A DNA stretch of 62,537 nt from Methylococcaceae bacterium (GTDB lineage: Bacteria > Pseudomonadota > Gammaproteobacteria > Methylococcales > Methylomonadaceae). The position numbers were made by a program, and so were the translations under genes. The stretch lies in the NCBI GenBank assembly GCA_006844585.1, contig SPJM01000345.1:1-62537 (forward strand), read 5' to 3'. The notes under the pieces were generated by a model. That model did no database searches. It was not told the DNA's origin and saw only the letters and a program-made list of their open reading frames with translations. Of the stretch, positions 1 through 10,559 are shown piece by piece; within the stretch, counting starts at the first letter, position 1, and each line of letters starts with the position of its first letter.

Positions 1-99
1 AGTGGTATTTGAGGATGTTTATTTTTGTGTGGTAGAAAAATGTTAGTTTTGAATGAATGATTAGTTCGCCTTTATCACAGAGTTATTACTGGAGATTTT

Positions 100-1047
100 A
101 TGAGTACAATAGAGGAAGCTTTAAAAAAAGCAGAAAAACGGCGACAACAAGAGTTGGCTGATCATAAACTGGAGCCTACCGAAAATTTTCGGAACAATGA
201 TTTATCTAATCAGGAAATTAGTGAAGATTCATACGCGCTAAATGTTGAAACAACTCAATCTGAAATTCATTCAGTTGGTGAACATGCACATGATATTAAA
301 GCAGAATTAGAAGTTGAAAGATTTGATTGGAATTATTTAAAAGAACACGGATTCATTACTGCTGATAATGTCAGTACAAAACTAGCTGAAGAATATCGCG
401 TTATTAAACGACCTTTGGTTGTTAATGCCATTGGGGCGAGAAAGAAAGATATTCAACGATCAAATTTGATATTAATTACCAGTAGCGTTCCGGGCGAGGG
501 CAAAACATTTACATCGGTCAATTTGGCCTTAAGCATAGCTGCTGAAATGGATAAGAAAGTATTGTTAATTGATGGCGATGTTTCTAAACCCGGCATCTCT
601 AAAGTGTTGGGCATTAAACGCAGTCCTGGCTTAATTGAGTTTTTAGAAGGTGAAATCGAAAGTCTTTCGGATATTATTTTGCAAACTGAAATAGAGGGTT
701 TGCGTGTGATTCCCGCCGGAAAAAGGCATCAATACTCTACTGAGTTATTAGCCAGTGATAAAATGGCTTCATTAGCGCAAGAGCTAAGTGACCGCTATCC
801 TGATCGAATTGTAATTTTCGATACTCCTCCTTTATTGGCGACTAGTCAAGCGGAAGTATTAGCCAGTATGGTAGGCCAAGTTGTCTTAGTTATTGCCGCT
901 GAATCGACGCCGGAAGCATTAGTCATGGAATCTGTGCAAAAATTAGAAAATTGCGCTGAAGTTGTTATGACCTTGCTTAATAAAGTACAACGTTCCTCGT
1001 TAGATTCCGGCTATTACGGATATGGCAATTACGGATATGGTAAATAA
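100..1047 (+). CDS. XrtA-type exopolysaccharide tyrosine autokinase
   Basis: Cytoplasmic BY-kinase of the CpsD/CapB type, which pairs with a Wzz-like chain-length protein and controls polysaccharide polymerisation by autophosphorylation. Seen: Walker A SSVPGEGKT near residues 128-136, Walker A' VLLIDGDVSKPG near 154, Walker B IVIFDTPPLL near 237, and a C-terminal tyrosine cluster (five Tyr in the last 13 residues), the usual autophosphorylation site. The N-terminus MSTIEEALKKAEKRR is typical of the kinase found in exosortase A (PEP-CTERM) loci. A GGAG motif lies 7 bases before the ATG. The next gene starts at or just after its 3' end. The partner chain-length protein and exosortase are not visible and would lie upstream of the window. 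Confidence 0.9.
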   Translation: MSTIEEALKKAEKRRQQELADHKLEPTENFRNNDLSNQEISEDSYALNVETTQSEIHSVGEHAHDIKAELEVERFDWNYLKEHGFITADNVSTKLAEEYRVIKRPLVVNAIGARKKDIQRSNLILITSSVPGEGKTFTSVNLALSIAAEMDKKVLLIDGDVSKPGISKVLGIKRSPGLIEFLEGEIESLSDIILQTEIEGLRVIPAGKRHQYSTELLASDKMASLAQELSDRYPDRIVIFDTPPLLATSQAEVLASMVGQVVLVIAAESTPEALVMESVQKLENCAEVVMTLLNKVQRSSLDSGYYGYGNYGYGK

Positions 1048-1054
1048 TGATTTT

Positions 1055-2587
1055 ATGAATATAAAAACAACTCGAAGTTTTTTTCTTTTTGAAATTTTAA
1101 TGTTGTTTTTTTTTCTTCTTCATGGGACTAATGCCAACGCTATCAATTGGTATTTTAGACCTAGTTTAACAATCGAAGAAACTTATTCTGATAATATTAA
1201 CCAAGACAATGATAATGGCGGAAGCGCGTTAGTTACCGAAGTCAGTCCTGGTTTTACGCTAAGTTCAAGATCTTCAGTTAATCAAATCGATTTAAACTAT
1301 CGAATGCAAAATCTTTATAATGCCGGGGGCGATTCTAAACTAAGAATTCATAATCAGCTACAATTTAATTCGCATTTTGAGCTTTTGCGCAAATCGCTTT
1401 ATTTAGACGCAGACAGCACAATAAGCCAACAAAATATTTCAAATCGAAATATTGTTAGTGACAACCTATCCAATAGCAATTCTAATTCAAATGTAATGAC
1501 TTTTAATATTTCGCCCTATTGGACGCCGCATTTTAAGGAATATGCAGATGGTGAAGTGAGAGTTGGATACAACCGTGTGGTGGCAGATGATACTGCTGCG
1601 AATCTTTCGAATTCACATAGTCTTAATCAAAGTATAAGATTAAATAGTGGTCGTTTTTTTAAGCGTATTAACTGGAATGTTTCATTCGAAAATCGTGAAC
1701 AGCGTAATAGTACTGACGATAATATACAATTTCAAAATTCCCAGGCTGAAATTAGAACATTTTTCTTTAATCGAGACTTAAACGTTTTTGCACGCATCGG
1801 CCATTCGGAAAACAATTTTGAAACAAATATTTCCAGTAGTAGAAACGGTTTTTCTTATACTTTTGGAGGGTTATGGCGGCCAAGCCAAAGGTTCAGTCTG
1901 CAAGCAGGCTATGGAAACAATGTTTTTGTCACTGTAAATATTTCGCCTCACCGCCGTTTAAATTGGTCAACAACCTATTTTAATAATGATATTGGTTTGA
2001 ACAATGGGGAACGTTGGCAAACTTCTATTAATTATGATTCCAGAAACTCAATCTGGTCTTTTAATTATTCAGAAAATACGGTTACCGCCCAACAAGTATT
2101 ACTTGAACAACAGGTATTCACTTTGGTAGATCAATTTGGCGAAACAATATTGAATCCATTGACGGGTCAACCGCTTTTATTTGCCCGTGATTTACCCACT
2201 TTGACTGATGAAGTCTTTATCACTAAACGTGCGGATCTATCAGTTTCTTTTCGTACAGGAAAAAGTTTCTTTACATTAAATGGTTATCGAGAGCGTAGGG
2301 AATTCCAAGAATCGCTTAATCATGAGGATGTGTATGGCGCTAACACCTCTTGGAACTGGAATTTTGAAAGAAGAACCAGTTCCAATACACGGCTATTATG
2401 GCAAGCAACCGAAGGTCAGGATAGTACAAAGGATCAAAGGTTTGAGGCCAGTCTAGGCGTTACCCATAATATTTCCCGCTATCTTAACGGCAGGCTTCAA
2501 TATCGCTTTATCAATCAGCAATCAGATTTAGCTCAGAATGAATTTACCGAAAATCGCGTAAGTTTTAGTTTAACGGTGAGATATTAA
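1055..2587 (+). CDS. XrtA/PEP-CTERM locus outer-membrane beta-barrel protein
   Basis: Predicted outer-membrane beta-barrel of the family found in exosortase A EPS loci (TIGR03016-like), probably acting in polysaccharide export or anchoring. Seen: a signal peptide (MNIKTTRSFF, then a Phe/Leu-rich core ending in NANA before INWYFRPS), alternating polar and aromatic strand patterns throughout, and a C-terminal strand NRVSFSLTVRY ending in an aromatic residue-containing motif as outer-membrane proteins do. About 510 residues. Start chosen at 1055 because it gives a compact signal peptide; in-frame ATGs at 1022 and 1037 are possible and would overlap the kinase gene. The TAA stop (2585-2587) lies inside the left terminal repeat of a MITE-like element. 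Confidence 0.8.
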   Translation: MNIKTTRSFFLFEILMLFFFLLHGTNANAINWYFRPSLTIEETYSDNINQDNDNGGSALVTEVSPGFTLSSRSSVNQIDLNYRMQNLYNAGGDSKLRIHNQLQFNSHFELLRKSLYLDADSTISQQNISNRNIVSDNLSNSNSNSNVMTFNISPYWTPHFKEYADGEVRVGYNRVVADDTAANLSNSHSLNQSIRLNSGRFFKRINWNVSFENREQRNSTDDNIQFQNSQAEIRTFFFNRDLNVFARIGHSENNFETNISSSRNGFSYTFGGLWRPSQRFSLQAGYGNNVFVTVNISPHRRLNWSTTYFNNDIGLNNGERWQTSINYDSRNSIWSFNYSENTVTAQQVLLEQQVFTLVDQFGETILNPLTGQPLLFARDLPTLTDEVFITKRADLSVSFRTGKSFFTLNGYRERREFQESLNHEDVYGANTSWNWNFERRTSSNTRLLWQATEGQDSTKDQRFEASLGVTHNISRYLNGRLQYRFINQQSDLAQNEFTENRVSFSLTVRY

Positions 2588-2734
2588 CCCAGCCTTGTCG
2601 GTAATATTTTTATTTATTGATAAACAATTAAAAAAATTTATAGCATTACAAACATGAAAAGCGGAAATATTCTATTAGTATATAAATCAGCAGGATGCCT
2701 GTTTTATAGCGTTGAGATGACAAGGCTGGGTTAA
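2584..2734. mobile_element. MITE-like element, copy 1 (151 bp)
   Basis: Perfect 16-bp terminal inverted repeats: TTAACCCAGCCTTGTC at 2584-2599 and its reverse complement at 2719-2734. The interior is AT-rich and non-coding. The left repeat contains the stop codon of the beta-barrel gene, and the right repeat ends at the base before the ATG of the ATPase gene (2735). AAGG within the right repeat sits about 9 bases before that ATG and is the only Shine-Dalgarno candidate. Two further copies lie at 17856-17961 and 29129-29280. No transposase is present in the window. Confidence 0.8.
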
Positions 2735-3763
2735 ATGTATAACGAATTTTATAATCTTACTAAAAATCCTTTTCAACTCAATGCTGATCCGGATTTCTTT
2801 TTTGACAGTTCGGGACACAAAAGAGCTAAGGCATATCTACGTTATGGTTTAGCACAGGGAGAAGGAATCGTTGTGGTCCGTGGTAATCCGGGGATGGGAA
2901 AAACCATGTTAGTAAAAGAACTCGGGCAATTTTTAGAACGGGATGATTCAATTACGATTGGTTTTTTGGTGACTTCCAATGTAGATGCGGAAGATACTTT
3001 AAGACTATTAGCGGCAACTTTTTCTATTCATTATGAACTGGATGATACCAAAGCTACTTTACTCAACAGAATAGAAGGTTTTTTTAAAGATCAAGCAAAA
3101 CAAGGGAAGCGGGTATTATTAATTGTCGATGAAGCGCAAAATTTACCTAAGCAATCTATTGAAGAGTTAAGAATGCTTTCTAATTTTGAGTGGGAAGGCA
3201 ATATTGTTTTTCAAACCTTTTTAATTGGTCAGGAAGAGTTAGGCAAACGAATTTTTTCGCCGGATATGGAGCAAGTTAGGCAAAGAATCGTCGCCACTTA
3301 TCAACTCAATGCATTAAATGCTGTTGAAACCAAAGAATATATTTTGTTTCGTTTAGAAAAAGCGGGTTGGAAAGGAAACCCTGGTTTTGATGATGAAGTT
3401 TTTAACGAAATCTATGATTTCACTCAAGGAACGCCCCGAAACATCAATAATTTATGTGATCGCTTATTGCTTTATGGTTTTTTGGAAGAACTGAATCATA
3501 TTAACTTAAAAGCTGCGCAAAAAGTTATTTCTGAATTAAAGGAAGATAATAAAGAAGTTGAGATTCAAGAAACGGCTATTGTTGAGGAGGAGTTTTCCGA
3601 AATCAATACAGAGGATCAAAATTTGACAGATAGAGTGCGGTTTCTTGAAAAGAAGGTTGCTGAATTGAACCGGAAATTAACAAAAGAGCAAGCCTTGTTA
3701 AGGAAGGCTATTTTAATACAATTGGATATGGACGATATTTATTCCGACCAAGGTGATAATTAA
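2735..3763 (+). CDS. XrtA-associated secretion ATPase (ExeA-like AAA+)
   Basis: AAA+ ATPase of the family found in exosortase A EPS loci (TIGR03015-like), related to ExeA/GspA; thought to act at the inner membrane in EPS or protein secretion. Seen: the N-terminal signature MYNEFYNLTKNPFQL, Walker A GNPGMGKT near residues 51-58, Walker B VLLIVDEAQNL near 127-137, an arginine-finger region RQRIVATY, and a C-terminal charged coiled-coil (about 295-325). Its 342 residues suit the family. The ATG directly follows the terminal repeat of a MITE-like element, so ribosome binding depends on bases from that element. Confidence 0.88.
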   Translation: MYNEFYNLTKNPFQLNADPDFFFDSSGHKRAKAYLRYGLAQGEGIVVVRGNPGMGKTMLVKELGQFLERDDSITIGFLVTSNVDAEDTLRLLAATFSIHYELDDTKATLLNRIEGFFKDQAKQGKRVLLIVDEAQNLPKQSIEELRMLSNFEWEGNIVFQTFLIGQEELGKRIFSPDMEQVRQRIVATYQLNALNAVETKEYILFRLEKAGWKGNPGFDDEVFNEIYDFTQGTPRNINNLCDRLLLYGFLEELNHINLKAAQKVISELKEDNKEVEIQETAIVEEEFSEINTEDQNLTDRVRFLEKKVAELNRKLTKEQALLRKAILIQLDMDDIYSDQGDN

Positions 3764-3778
3764 AGCGAGGCAAATTCA

Positions 3779-4621
3779 GTGCAGAATGCGATGACGGTGG
3801 ATGTGGAAGATTATTTTCAAGTTTCTGCATTTGAATCTTATATCAAAAAATCAGATTGGGATGTCTGTGAACACAGAGTTGAACAAAATACCCGAAAAAT
3901 TTTAAAAATTTTTGCTGAACATAATATAAAAGCGACCTTTTTTACGCTGGGTTGGGTTGCTGAACGTTACCCTGAATTGATTAAATCAATTGTTGCTGAA
4001 GGGCATGAATTGGCTTGTCACGGATATGAGCATATTAGAGTTACGGAACAAACTCCGGAACAATTCAGGCTTGATATCCGTAAATCAAAATCGATATTGG
4101 AAAATATATCAGGAACTTCGGTTATTGGTTATAGAGCGGCAAGTTATTCGATAAATAAACAGAACTTATGGGCGCATGAGATTTTAGAAGAGGAGGGATT
4201 TCGCTACAGCTCCAGCATCTATCCGGTTAAACATGATTTATACGGTATTCCGGATGCCCCCAGGTTTTGTTACAAGCCTCTGCAAAACAAGAATTTTATT
4301 GAAGTTCCGATCACCACATTGCCGTTTTTAAACAAAAACCTTCCTTGTGGAGGAGGCGGTTTTTTTCGTTTCTATCCTTATTTTTTTTCAAAATTAGCGA
4401 TTGATCGGATTAATTCAGCTGAACAGAAAGCCGCAATTTTTTATTTTCATCCTTGGGAAATAGATCCGAATCAACCAAAACAATCCGGCTTGAGTTTTAA
4501 AACGCAGTTTAGACATTATTTGAATTTGACCCGCATGGAAGCGCGATTAAAAAAACTAATCCATGACTTTGAATGGAATACCATGGAAAACGTGTTTTTA
4601 GATGCACAAAACCCGGATTGA
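3779..4621 (+). CDS. Polysaccharide deacetylase, XrtA-locus type (NodB domain)
   Basis: NodB-fold carbohydrate esterase (family 4), predicted to N-deacetylate the exopolysaccharide. Seen: MTVDVEDYFQV with the catalytic and metal-binding Asp pair near residues 8-11, ATFFTLGW near 54-61, the metal-binding His motif CHGYEH near 80, and FYFHPWE near 221, as in the DUF3473-containing family of PEP-CTERM/XrtA loci. The GTG start at 3779 is supported by a GAGG motif 8 bases upstream; an ATG four codons later is an alternative. It follows the ATPase gene by 15 bases, consistent with one operon. Confidence 0.9.
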   Translation: MQNAMTVDVEDYFQVSAFESYIKKSDWDVCEHRVEQNTRKILKIFAEHNIKATFFTLGWVAERYPELIKSIVAEGHELACHGYEHIRVTEQTPEQFRLDIRKSKSILENISGTSVIGYRAASYSINKQNLWAHEILEEEGFRYSSSIYPVKHDLYGIPDAPRFCYKPLQNKNFIEVPITTLPFLNKNLPCGGGGFFRFYPYFFSKLAIDRINSAEQKAAIFYFHPWEIDPNQPKQSGLSFKTQFRHYLNLTRMEARLKKLIHDFEWNTMENVFLDAQNPD

Positions 4622-4681
4622 CTGAAATTGTTCTAACAAATTCGAATAAATGATTAAAATTCAAAGAAAATATAAAAAATC

Positions 4682-5707
4682 ATGAAAATTTCTCTGCTTG
4701 ATGAAAATAGCGCGGCTGCATGGGATGTATTTGTCGAAAATACCGAACAGGCTACTTTTTTTCATAAATCGGGTTGGAAAAAGGTTTTAGAATCGGCTTT
4801 CGGACACAAGGCGTATTTTTTTTATGCGGAAGATCAGGGGGAAATTGTCGGTATCCTGCCTTTACTTCATATAAAAAGCTTTTTATTCGGTAATTCATTA
4901 TGTTCAACCGGTTTTTGCGTTTATGGCGGCATTGTTGCAATAAATGAAAGCGCTTTTGCCGCATTAGACGAAAAGGCCTGTCAATTAGCGGCTGATCTGA
5001 AGGTTGATCATCTGGAAATGCGCAATCAAACTCAGCAAAATCCGGATCGTCCCCGAAAAGATTTATATTTTACTTTTCGAAAGCAACTGGCTGATGATGT
5101 GGAAGCCAATATGTCGGTTATTCCCAGAAAACAAAGAGCTATGATACGCAAAGGCATTAAGGCGGGGTTAAAAAGCGAAATAGATAATGATATCGAGCGG
5201 TTTTACAGGGCCTATTCGGAAAGCGTTCGCAATTTGGGAACACCTGTTTTCAGCAAAAAATATTTCAAAATTTTAAAAGATGTTTTTGCTCAGGATTGCG
5301 AAGTGTTAACGGTGACCGATTCCAATGACCAGTTGGTGGCCAGTGTAATGAATTTTTATTTCAAAGATCAAGTCTTGCCCTATTATGGAGGCGGCGTGGA
5401 ATCCGCGCGAGCGGTGCAGGGCAATGATTTTATGTATTGGGAAGTCATGCGCAGAGCGGTGGAAAAAGGGATAAAAGTTTTTGATTATGGTCGAAGCAAA
5501 GAGGGTACCGGTTCATATCGTTTTAAAAAACATTGGGGATTTGAGCCGCAACCATTGCATTATGAATTCCATTTGGTGAGTGCTAGCGATTTGCCGGACA
5601 TTAATCCTTTAAATCCCAAATATCAAATTTTTATTGCGGCATGGAAAAAATTGCCTTTAGCTGTTAGTCAATTCGTTGGTCCGTGGTTAGCTAAAGATTT
5701 AGGATAA
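4682..5707 (+). CDS. FemAB-related XrtA/PEP-CTERM system protein (GNAT fold)
   Basis: Member of the FemAB-like acyl-transferase family found in exosortase A loci (TIGR03019-like); it probably transfers an aminoacyl or acyl group onto a cell-envelope or EPS precursor, though the substrate is unknown. Seen: two GNAT-like halves, the second containing DYGRSKEGTGSYRFKKHWG near residues 272-290, a hallmark of the FemAB/GNAT_6 fold, and the basic helix IPRKQRAMIRKGIKAG near 145-160. Length 341 is typical. A 60-base AT-rich gap separates it from the deacetylase gene. Confidence 0.85.
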   Translation: MKISLLDENSAAAWDVFVENTEQATFFHKSGWKKVLESAFGHKAYFFYAEDQGEIVGILPLLHIKSFLFGNSLCSTGFCVYGGIVAINESAFAALDEKACQLAADLKVDHLEMRNQTQQNPDRPRKDLYFTFRKQLADDVEANMSVIPRKQRAMIRKGIKAGLKSEIDNDIERFYRAYSESVRNLGTPVFSKKYFKILKDVFAQDCEVLTVTDSNDQLVASVMNFYFKDQVLPYYGGGVESARAVQGNDFMYWEVMRRAVEKGIKVFDYGRSKEGTGSYRFKKHWGFEPQPLHYEFHLVSASDLPDINPLNPKYQIFIAAWKKLPLAVSQFVGPWLAKDLG

Positions 5708-5716
5708 AATAATTAC

Positions 5717-6901
5717 ATGGAAAATTTACTTTTTTTGGTTCATCGAATTCCTTATCCGCCAAATAAAGGGGATAAAATTAGATCATTTCATTTTCTCAAA
5801 GCGATAGCAGAGCATTATCGGGTCATTATCGGCGCTTTTATAGATGATCCTGAAGATTGGAAATTTGAACGCAAACTAGATGACTTTTGTGCTGAAAGAT
5901 TTTGTTTGCCGATAAATCCTAAAGTCGCCAAAATAAAGAGTTTGAGCGGTTTCCTGACTGGAGAAGCGCTCAGTTTGCCTTATTACCGCAATAAGCAAAT
6001 GCAACAGTGGGTTGCTGAAACCATTAAAAAACACGATATTCGTAAAGTGATGATCTATTCTTCGGTCATGGCGCAATATGTTCCGGAACATAAGGATATC
6101 GATATGATCGTTGACTTTGTCGACGTTGATTCCGATAAATGGCGTCAATACGCCGGCAAAAAAAAATGGCCGGAAAGTTGGATATATCAAAGAGAAGCAA
6201 AAAAGCTTTTTGAATTTGAAGAGGCTGTTGTAAAACGCTCCAAAACCAGTTTTTTTGTTTCGGAAAAGGAAGCTGAGCTATTTCATCAATTATCCCCTTT
6301 AACTAAGGATAAAGTAACTTCCGTTAACAACGGAGTGGATATACAATTCTTTCAGCCGGATTTTAATGCCGCTAATCCTTATAAAGATAATGAAAAAGTC
6401 ATGGTGTTTACCGGCGCCATGGATTATTGGCCAAATATTGACGCCGTCTCCTGGTTTGCGAAAAAAATTTTTCCGCAGATATTCAAGCAAGATTCCTCCG
6501 CTCGTTTCTATATTGTAGGCTCTAACCCGTCTAAGGAAGTTCAGGCATTGGCTCAAGAAGGCCAAATAATCGTGACCGGACGTGTTGAAGAAATTCGACC
6601 TTATTTAACTTTTGCGCATTTTGCAGTGGCCCCGTTACAAATCGCCAGAGGCATACAAAATAAGGTTTTGGAAGCAATGGCGATGGAAAAGAATATATTG
6701 GCGACTTCTGCGGCGATGGAAGGGATTTACAATTATGACCTCAAACATGTCATTATGAATGATGATCAACAACAGATTGTTAATGAAGCTTGTAGGCTGC
6801 TTAAATTAACGGATGTGAAAGCGCCTTCCAATAGAGAGTTCGTAGAAAAAAATTTCAGTTGGCGAAGTAATGGCGAACGTTTATTGCAATTGCTTTCTTG
6901 A
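5717..6901 (+). CDS. XrtA-locus sugar transferase (GT4 family)
   Basis: Glycosyltransferase of the TIGR03087-like family (PEP-CTERM/XrtA system sugar transferase), expected to add a sugar to the growing EPS repeat unit at the cytoplasmic face. Seen: an N-terminal acceptor domain with [17 protein letters not shown] near residues 9-25, the interdomain motif [11 protein letters not shown] near 202-212, and a C-terminal donor-binding region with [20 protein letters not shown] near 300-322 (the E-x7-E type region of GT4 enzymes). It starts 9 bases after the FemAB-like gene and overlaps the wecB translation start region, so it is operonic. Confidence 0.88.
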   Translation: MENLLFLVHRIPYPPNKGDKIRSFHFLKAIAEHYRVIIGAFIDDPEDWKFERKLDDFCAERFCLPINPKVAKIKSLSGFLTGEALSLPYYRNKQMQQWVAETIKKHDIRKVMIYSSVMAQYVPEHKDIDMIVDFVDVDSDKWRQYAGKKKWPESWIYQREAKKLFEFEEAVVKRSKTSFFVSEKEAELFHQLSPLTKDKVTSVNNGVDIQFFQPDFNAANPYKDNEKVMVFTGAMDYWPNIDAVSWFAKKIFPQIFKQDSSARFYIVGSNPSKEVQALAQEGQIIVTGRVEEIRPYLTFAHFAVAPLQIARGIQNKVLEAMAMEKNILATSAAMEGIYNYDLKHVIMNDDQQQIVNEACRLLKLTDVKAPSNREFVEKNFSWRSNGERLLQLLS

Positions 6902-6906
6902 TAAAT

Positions 6907-8034
6907 ATGGAAAAAATAAAAGTTTTACTCGTATTCGGTACTCGCCCGGAAGCTATAAAAATGGCTCCGGTCGTGAAAGCGTTTGCAGAAGATCCGCGTT
7001 TTGAGAGCAAGGTTTGCGTAACCGCACAACATCGGGATATGTTGGATCAAGTGTTGCATTTGTTTCAGATCGAACCGGATTATGATTTGGATATCATGAA
7101 ACATAATCAAGGGTTAACCGGGATTACTTGCGCTATTTTAAATGGCTTGGAGAAAGTTTTAACGGATTTCAAACCGAATCGGATATTAGTCCATGGCGAT
7201 ACTTCGACAACTTTTGCCGCGACATTGGCAGCCTATTATCAAAAAATTCCTGTCGCGCATGTCGAAGCCGGTTTACGAACCGGAAACATTTATTCGCCTT
7301 GGCCGGAAGAAGCAAACCGAAAACTAACCGGATGTTTAGCGGATTTACATTTTGCCCCGACCGAAACGGCAAAAAACAATTTGTTACATGAGGCGGTTGA
7401 TGGACAACAAATTATAGTAACCGGTAATACAGTCATTGATGCTTTATATGATATAAAACAGCGCTTAGATATTGACTCAGCCTTATCAGAGAAATTAGCC
7501 GGATTATTTCCGTTTATCGATCAAGACAAAAAGGTCATTTTAGTGACGGGTCATAGAAGAGAAAGTTTCGGTTCCGGTTTTGAAAATATTTGTCGCGGGT
7601 TGCAACAATTGTCCACCCGTCAGGATATTCAAATTATTTATCCGGTGCATCTAAATCCGCAAGTCCAGGAACCGGTCAACAGGATTTTAGCTAACATCGC
7701 CAATGTATATTTGATAAAGCCTCAAGACTATTTGCCTTTTGTTTATTTGATGACGATTGCCGATATTATTTTGACTGATTCGGGTGGTGTACAAGAAGAG
7801 GCTCCTTCACTGGGAAAACCGGTTTTAGTGATGCGCGATACCACAGAAAGGCCGGAAGCGGTAGAGGCGGGAACTGTTAAGTTGGTCGGTGCTGATCAAC
7901 AACAAATTGTAGATAATATTAATTTATTATTGGATGATGAGCAGGCTTACCAAGCCATGAGTTTTGCCCATAATCCATATGGGGATGGCAAAGCCAGTCA
8001 ACGCATTATTTCAGGCGTATTCAATGCTAGATAA
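6907..8034 (+). CDS. wecB: UDP-N-acetylglucosamine 2-epimerase (non-hydrolysing)
   Basis: Interconverts UDP-GlcNAc and UDP-ManNAc in the cytoplasm and feeds WecC encoded next. Seen: [13 protein letters not shown] at the N-terminus, [10 protein letters not shown] and [10 protein letters not shown] in the first half, GHRRESFG near residue 210, and [16 protein letters not shown] near 290. Its 375 residues match the usual family length of about 376. Start at ATG 6907 is preferred; an in-frame TTG at 6898 overlaps the previous gene. It shares its last bases with the wecC start, suggesting translational coupling. Confidence 0.95.
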   Translation: MEKIKVLLVFGTRPEAIKMAPVVKAFAEDPRFESKVCVTAQHRDMLDQVLHLFQIEPDYDLDIMKHNQGLTGITCAILNGLEKVLTDFKPNRILVHGDTSTTFAATLAAYYQKIPVAHVEAGLRTGNIYSPWPEEANRKLTGCLADLHFAPTETAKNNLLHEAVDGQQIIVTGNTVIDALYDIKQRLDIDSALSEKLAGLFPFIDQDKKVILVTGHRRESFGSGFENICRGLQQLSTRQDIQIIYPVHLNPQVQEPVNRILANIANVYLIKPQDYLPFVYLMTIADIILTDSGGVQEEAPSLGKPVLVMRDTTERPEAVEAGTVKLVGADQQQIVDNINLLLDDEQAYQAMSFAHNPYGDGKASQRIISGVFNAR

Positions 8035-9283
8035 ACAAACTTTTCAAAAAATTTCTGTTATTGGTTTAGGTTATATCGGATTGCCCACAGCAGCGGTTAT
8101 TGCTTCGCGCGGCGTCCAAGTCATTGGCGTAGATGTGTCGGAACATGCCGTCAATACTATTAATCAAGGAAAAATCCATATCGTAGAACCGGATCTTGAT
8201 ATGTTGGTGCAAAGCGCCGTTAACACTGGTCAATTAAAAGCAACTACACAGCCTGAGTCAGCCGATGTCTTTTTAATTGCTGTGCCGACGCCGTTTACTG
8301 ACAATCATAAACCTGACTTAAGTTATATTGAATCCGCTGTGAAGAAAGTTGCTCAAGTTTTGGAAAAAGGTAACCTGGTCATTTTGGAGTCAACTTCGCC
8401 GGTGGGCGCTACTGAAAAAATGTCGCAATGGATGGCGGACGTCCGGCAGGATTTAAGTTTTCCGCATCAACAAGCTGAAAATGCCGATATACAAGTGGCG
8501 CATTGTCCTGAACGCGTTTTGCCGGGATATGTCATTCAAGAATTGGTTTCCAACGATAGAGTGATAGGCGGGATAACGCCTAAATGTGCGGAAAGAGCTC
8601 GGGATTTGTACAAAATCTTTGTCAAAGGCGATTGTTTGATTACCGATTCCCGAACCGCTGAAATGGCTAAATTAACTGAAAACTCGTTTCGGGATGTGAA
8701 CATTGCTTTCGCCAATGAGTTGTCGATTATTTGCGACCAACTTAATATTAATGTTTGGGAATTAATCAAGTTAGCCAATCGACATCCACGGGTCAATATT
8801 TTAAATCCCGGCGCCGGCGTGGGCGGGCATTGTATCGCTGTCGATCCTTGGTTCATTGTAGATTCGGCGCCGGAACAAGCACGGCTAATCAAAACCGCCA
8901 GACAAGTCAACGACAGTAAACCGGCGTTTGTGTTAAATAAAATTAAAACAGTGGCCGAACAATTTAAAAAACCCAAGATTGCCTGTTTGGGGTTGGCTTT
9001 TAAAGCCGATATAGACGATTTAAGAGAAAGCCCTGCGGTCGATATCACGCAACAATTAATTGAAAGCAATATTGCGGAAGTATTAATTGTTGAGCCGCAT
9101 ATTAATGAATTACCGGATAATCTGTTGGGGTCAAATAGTCATTTGACTGGTTTACAGGGTGCTATTGAAACCGCCAACATCATTGTCACTTTAACTGACC
9201 ATACTGTATTTAAACAAATCAAGCCGACGATTTTGAAAGAAAAAGTGATTATTGATGCGCGCGGCATATGGGAGCAGGAATAA
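8024..9283 (+). CDS. wecC: UDP-N-acetyl-D-mannosamine dehydrogenase
   Basis: NAD-dependent oxidation of UDP-ManNAc to UDP-ManNAcA, an acidic EPS precursor. Seen: the Rossmann motif [11 protein letters not shown] near residues 14-24, [11 protein letters not shown] near 118, the catalytic-Cys motif [11 protein letters not shown] near 265, and the C-terminal [14 protein letters not shown]. Length 419 fits WecC (about 420). Start ATG 8024 is chosen because it begins just before the family's Rossmann strand and has AGGCG 9 bases upstream; an earlier ATG at 7964 would lie deep inside wecB. Overlaps wecB by 11 bases. Confidence 0.93.
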   Translation: MLDKQTFQKISVIGLGYIGLPTAAVIASRGVQVIGVDVSEHAVNTINQGKIHIVEPDLDMLVQSAVNTGQLKATTQPESADVFLIAVPTPFTDNHKPDLSYIESAVKKVAQVLEKGNLVILESTSPVGATEKMSQWMADVRQDLSFPHQQAENADIQVAHCPERVLPGYVIQELVSNDRVIGGITPKCAERARDLYKIFVKGDCLITDSRTAEMAKLTENSFRDVNIAFANELSIICDQLNINVWELIKLANRHPRVNILNPGAGVGGHCIAVDPWFIVDSAPEQARLIKTARQVNDSKPAFVLNKIKTVAEQFKKPKIACLGLAFKADIDDLRESPAVDITQQLIESNIAEVLIVEPHINELPDNLLGSNSHLTGLQGAIETANIIVTLTDHTVFKQIKPTILKEKVIIDARGIWEQE

Positions 9284-9285
9284 CA

Positions 9286-10557
9286 GTGTTTAACGATTTA
9301 AAAATAGCCATGATCGGTTTGGGGTATGTTGGACTACCGTTGGCAGTGGAATTTGGAAAAAAATACCCGACAATCGGTTTCGATATTAATCAAAATAGAA
9401 TTGAAGGCTTAAAGGCGGGTTCTGACCATACTTTGGAAGTGAGCGATGAGGAACTGGCGGATTCGCAATTTTTGTCCTATACAAGCGAAATTAATGACCT
9501 ATTGGATTCTAATTTCTATATTGTCACTGTACCTACCCCGATAAATGAATATAAGCAACCGGATTTAACGCCCTTACAAAAAGCCAGCGAATTGTTGGGT
9601 AATGTCATCAAAAAAGGCGATATTGTCGTTTATGAATCAACCGTCTATCCGGGCGCTACCGAAGAAGATTGCGTACCCATTCTGGAACAGGTTTCCGGTT
9701 TAACTTTTAATGAAGACTTTTTTGTCGGTTATAGTCCTGAAAGGATAAATCCTGGCGATAAAGAGCATCGGGTGACTAATATACTCAAAGTCACTTCCGG
9801 ATCAACGCCTGAAATAGCGGATAAGGTGGATTCTTTATACCAAACTATTATTACCGCCGGTACACATAAAGCCAGCAGCATCAAAGTCGCTGAAGCTGCA
9901 AAAGTGATTGAAAATACTCAACGCGATGTCAATATTGCTTTGATAAATGAGCTGGCCTTAATTTTTAACCGTTTAGCCATTGATACTGAAGAAGTGTTAT
10001 TGGCGGCAGGCACTAAATGGAATTTTTTACCGTTTAGACCAGGCTTGGTCGGTGGTCATTGCATTGGCGTAGATCCGTATTATTTAACCCATAAAGCTCA
10101 GGCCATTGGCTATAACCCGGAAATCATTTTATCAGGGCGCAGAATTAATGACAGTATGGGGGAATATGTCGTATCTCAATTGGTTAAATTGATGTTGAAA
10201 AAACGTATTCATGTGCAAAATGCTGATATTTTAATCATGGGTCTCACCTTTAAAGAGAATTGTCCTGATTTAAGAAATACCCGTGTCGTTGATATTATTC
10301 ATGAATTAGAGACATACGGCGTCAATGTACATATTTATGACCCTTGGGTTAATCACGAAGAAGCATATAAGGAGTACGGATTAACCTTAATCGATCGACC
10401 AGAGAGTGGAAAATATGATGCAGTTTTGCTGGCTGTCGCCCATCAGCAATTTAAAACAATGGATATTGAAACATTAAAATCGCTAGGTAAGCAAAATACT
10501 GTGATTTATGATTTGAAATATTTATTTCCAGCAGATCAAACGGACGCGCGTTTATAA
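9286..10557 (+). CDS. tviB: UDP-GlcNAc/GalNAc 6-dehydrogenase, TviB/WbpO-like
   Basis: Second nucleotide-sugar 6-dehydrogenase of the locus, most like Vi-antigen TviB, which makes UDP-GlcNAcA (or the Gal form). Seen: [18 protein letters not shown] at the N-terminus, [12 protein letters not shown] near residue 120, [12 protein letters not shown] with the catalytic Cys near 258, and [17 protein letters not shown] near 315. Start GTG 9286 has AGGA 6 bases upstream and gives an N-terminus like that of TviB; an ATG at 9268 overlapping wecC is the alternative. It is followed after 2 bases by an epimerase gene, the same pairing as tviB-tviC. UDP-GlcA specificity cannot be excluded. Confidence 0.87.
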   Translation: MFNDLKIAMIGLGYVGLPLAVEFGKKYPTIGFDINQNRIEGLKAGSDHTLEVSDEELADSQFLSYTSEINDLLDSNFYIVTVPTPINEYKQPDLTPLQKASELLGNVIKKGDIVVYESTVYPGATEEDCVPILEQVSGLTFNEDFFVGYSPERINPGDKEHRVTNILKVTSGSTPEIADKVDSLYQTIITAGTHKASSIKVAEAAKVIENTQRDVNIALINELALIFNRLAIDTEEVLLAAGTKWNFLPFRPGLVGGHCIGVDPYYLTHKAQAIGYNPEIILSGRRINDSMGEYVVSQLVKLMLKKRIHVQNADILIMGLTFKENCPDLRNTRVVDIIHELETYGVNVHIYDPWVNHEEAYKEYGLTLIDRPESGKYDAVLLAVAHQQFKTMDIETLKSLGKQNTVIYDLKYLFPADQTDARL

Positions 10558-10559
10558 GT

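Noticed and set aside
1..99. Possible 3' end of an upstream gene at the left edge
   Set aside because: All three plus frames hit stops within 46 bases and none of the short tails matches a family I can name, so no partial gene is called.
8536..9069. 177-codon minus-strand open frame inside wecC
   Set aside because: Runs opposite a strongly conserved WecC region and shows no family motif; treated as a shadow.
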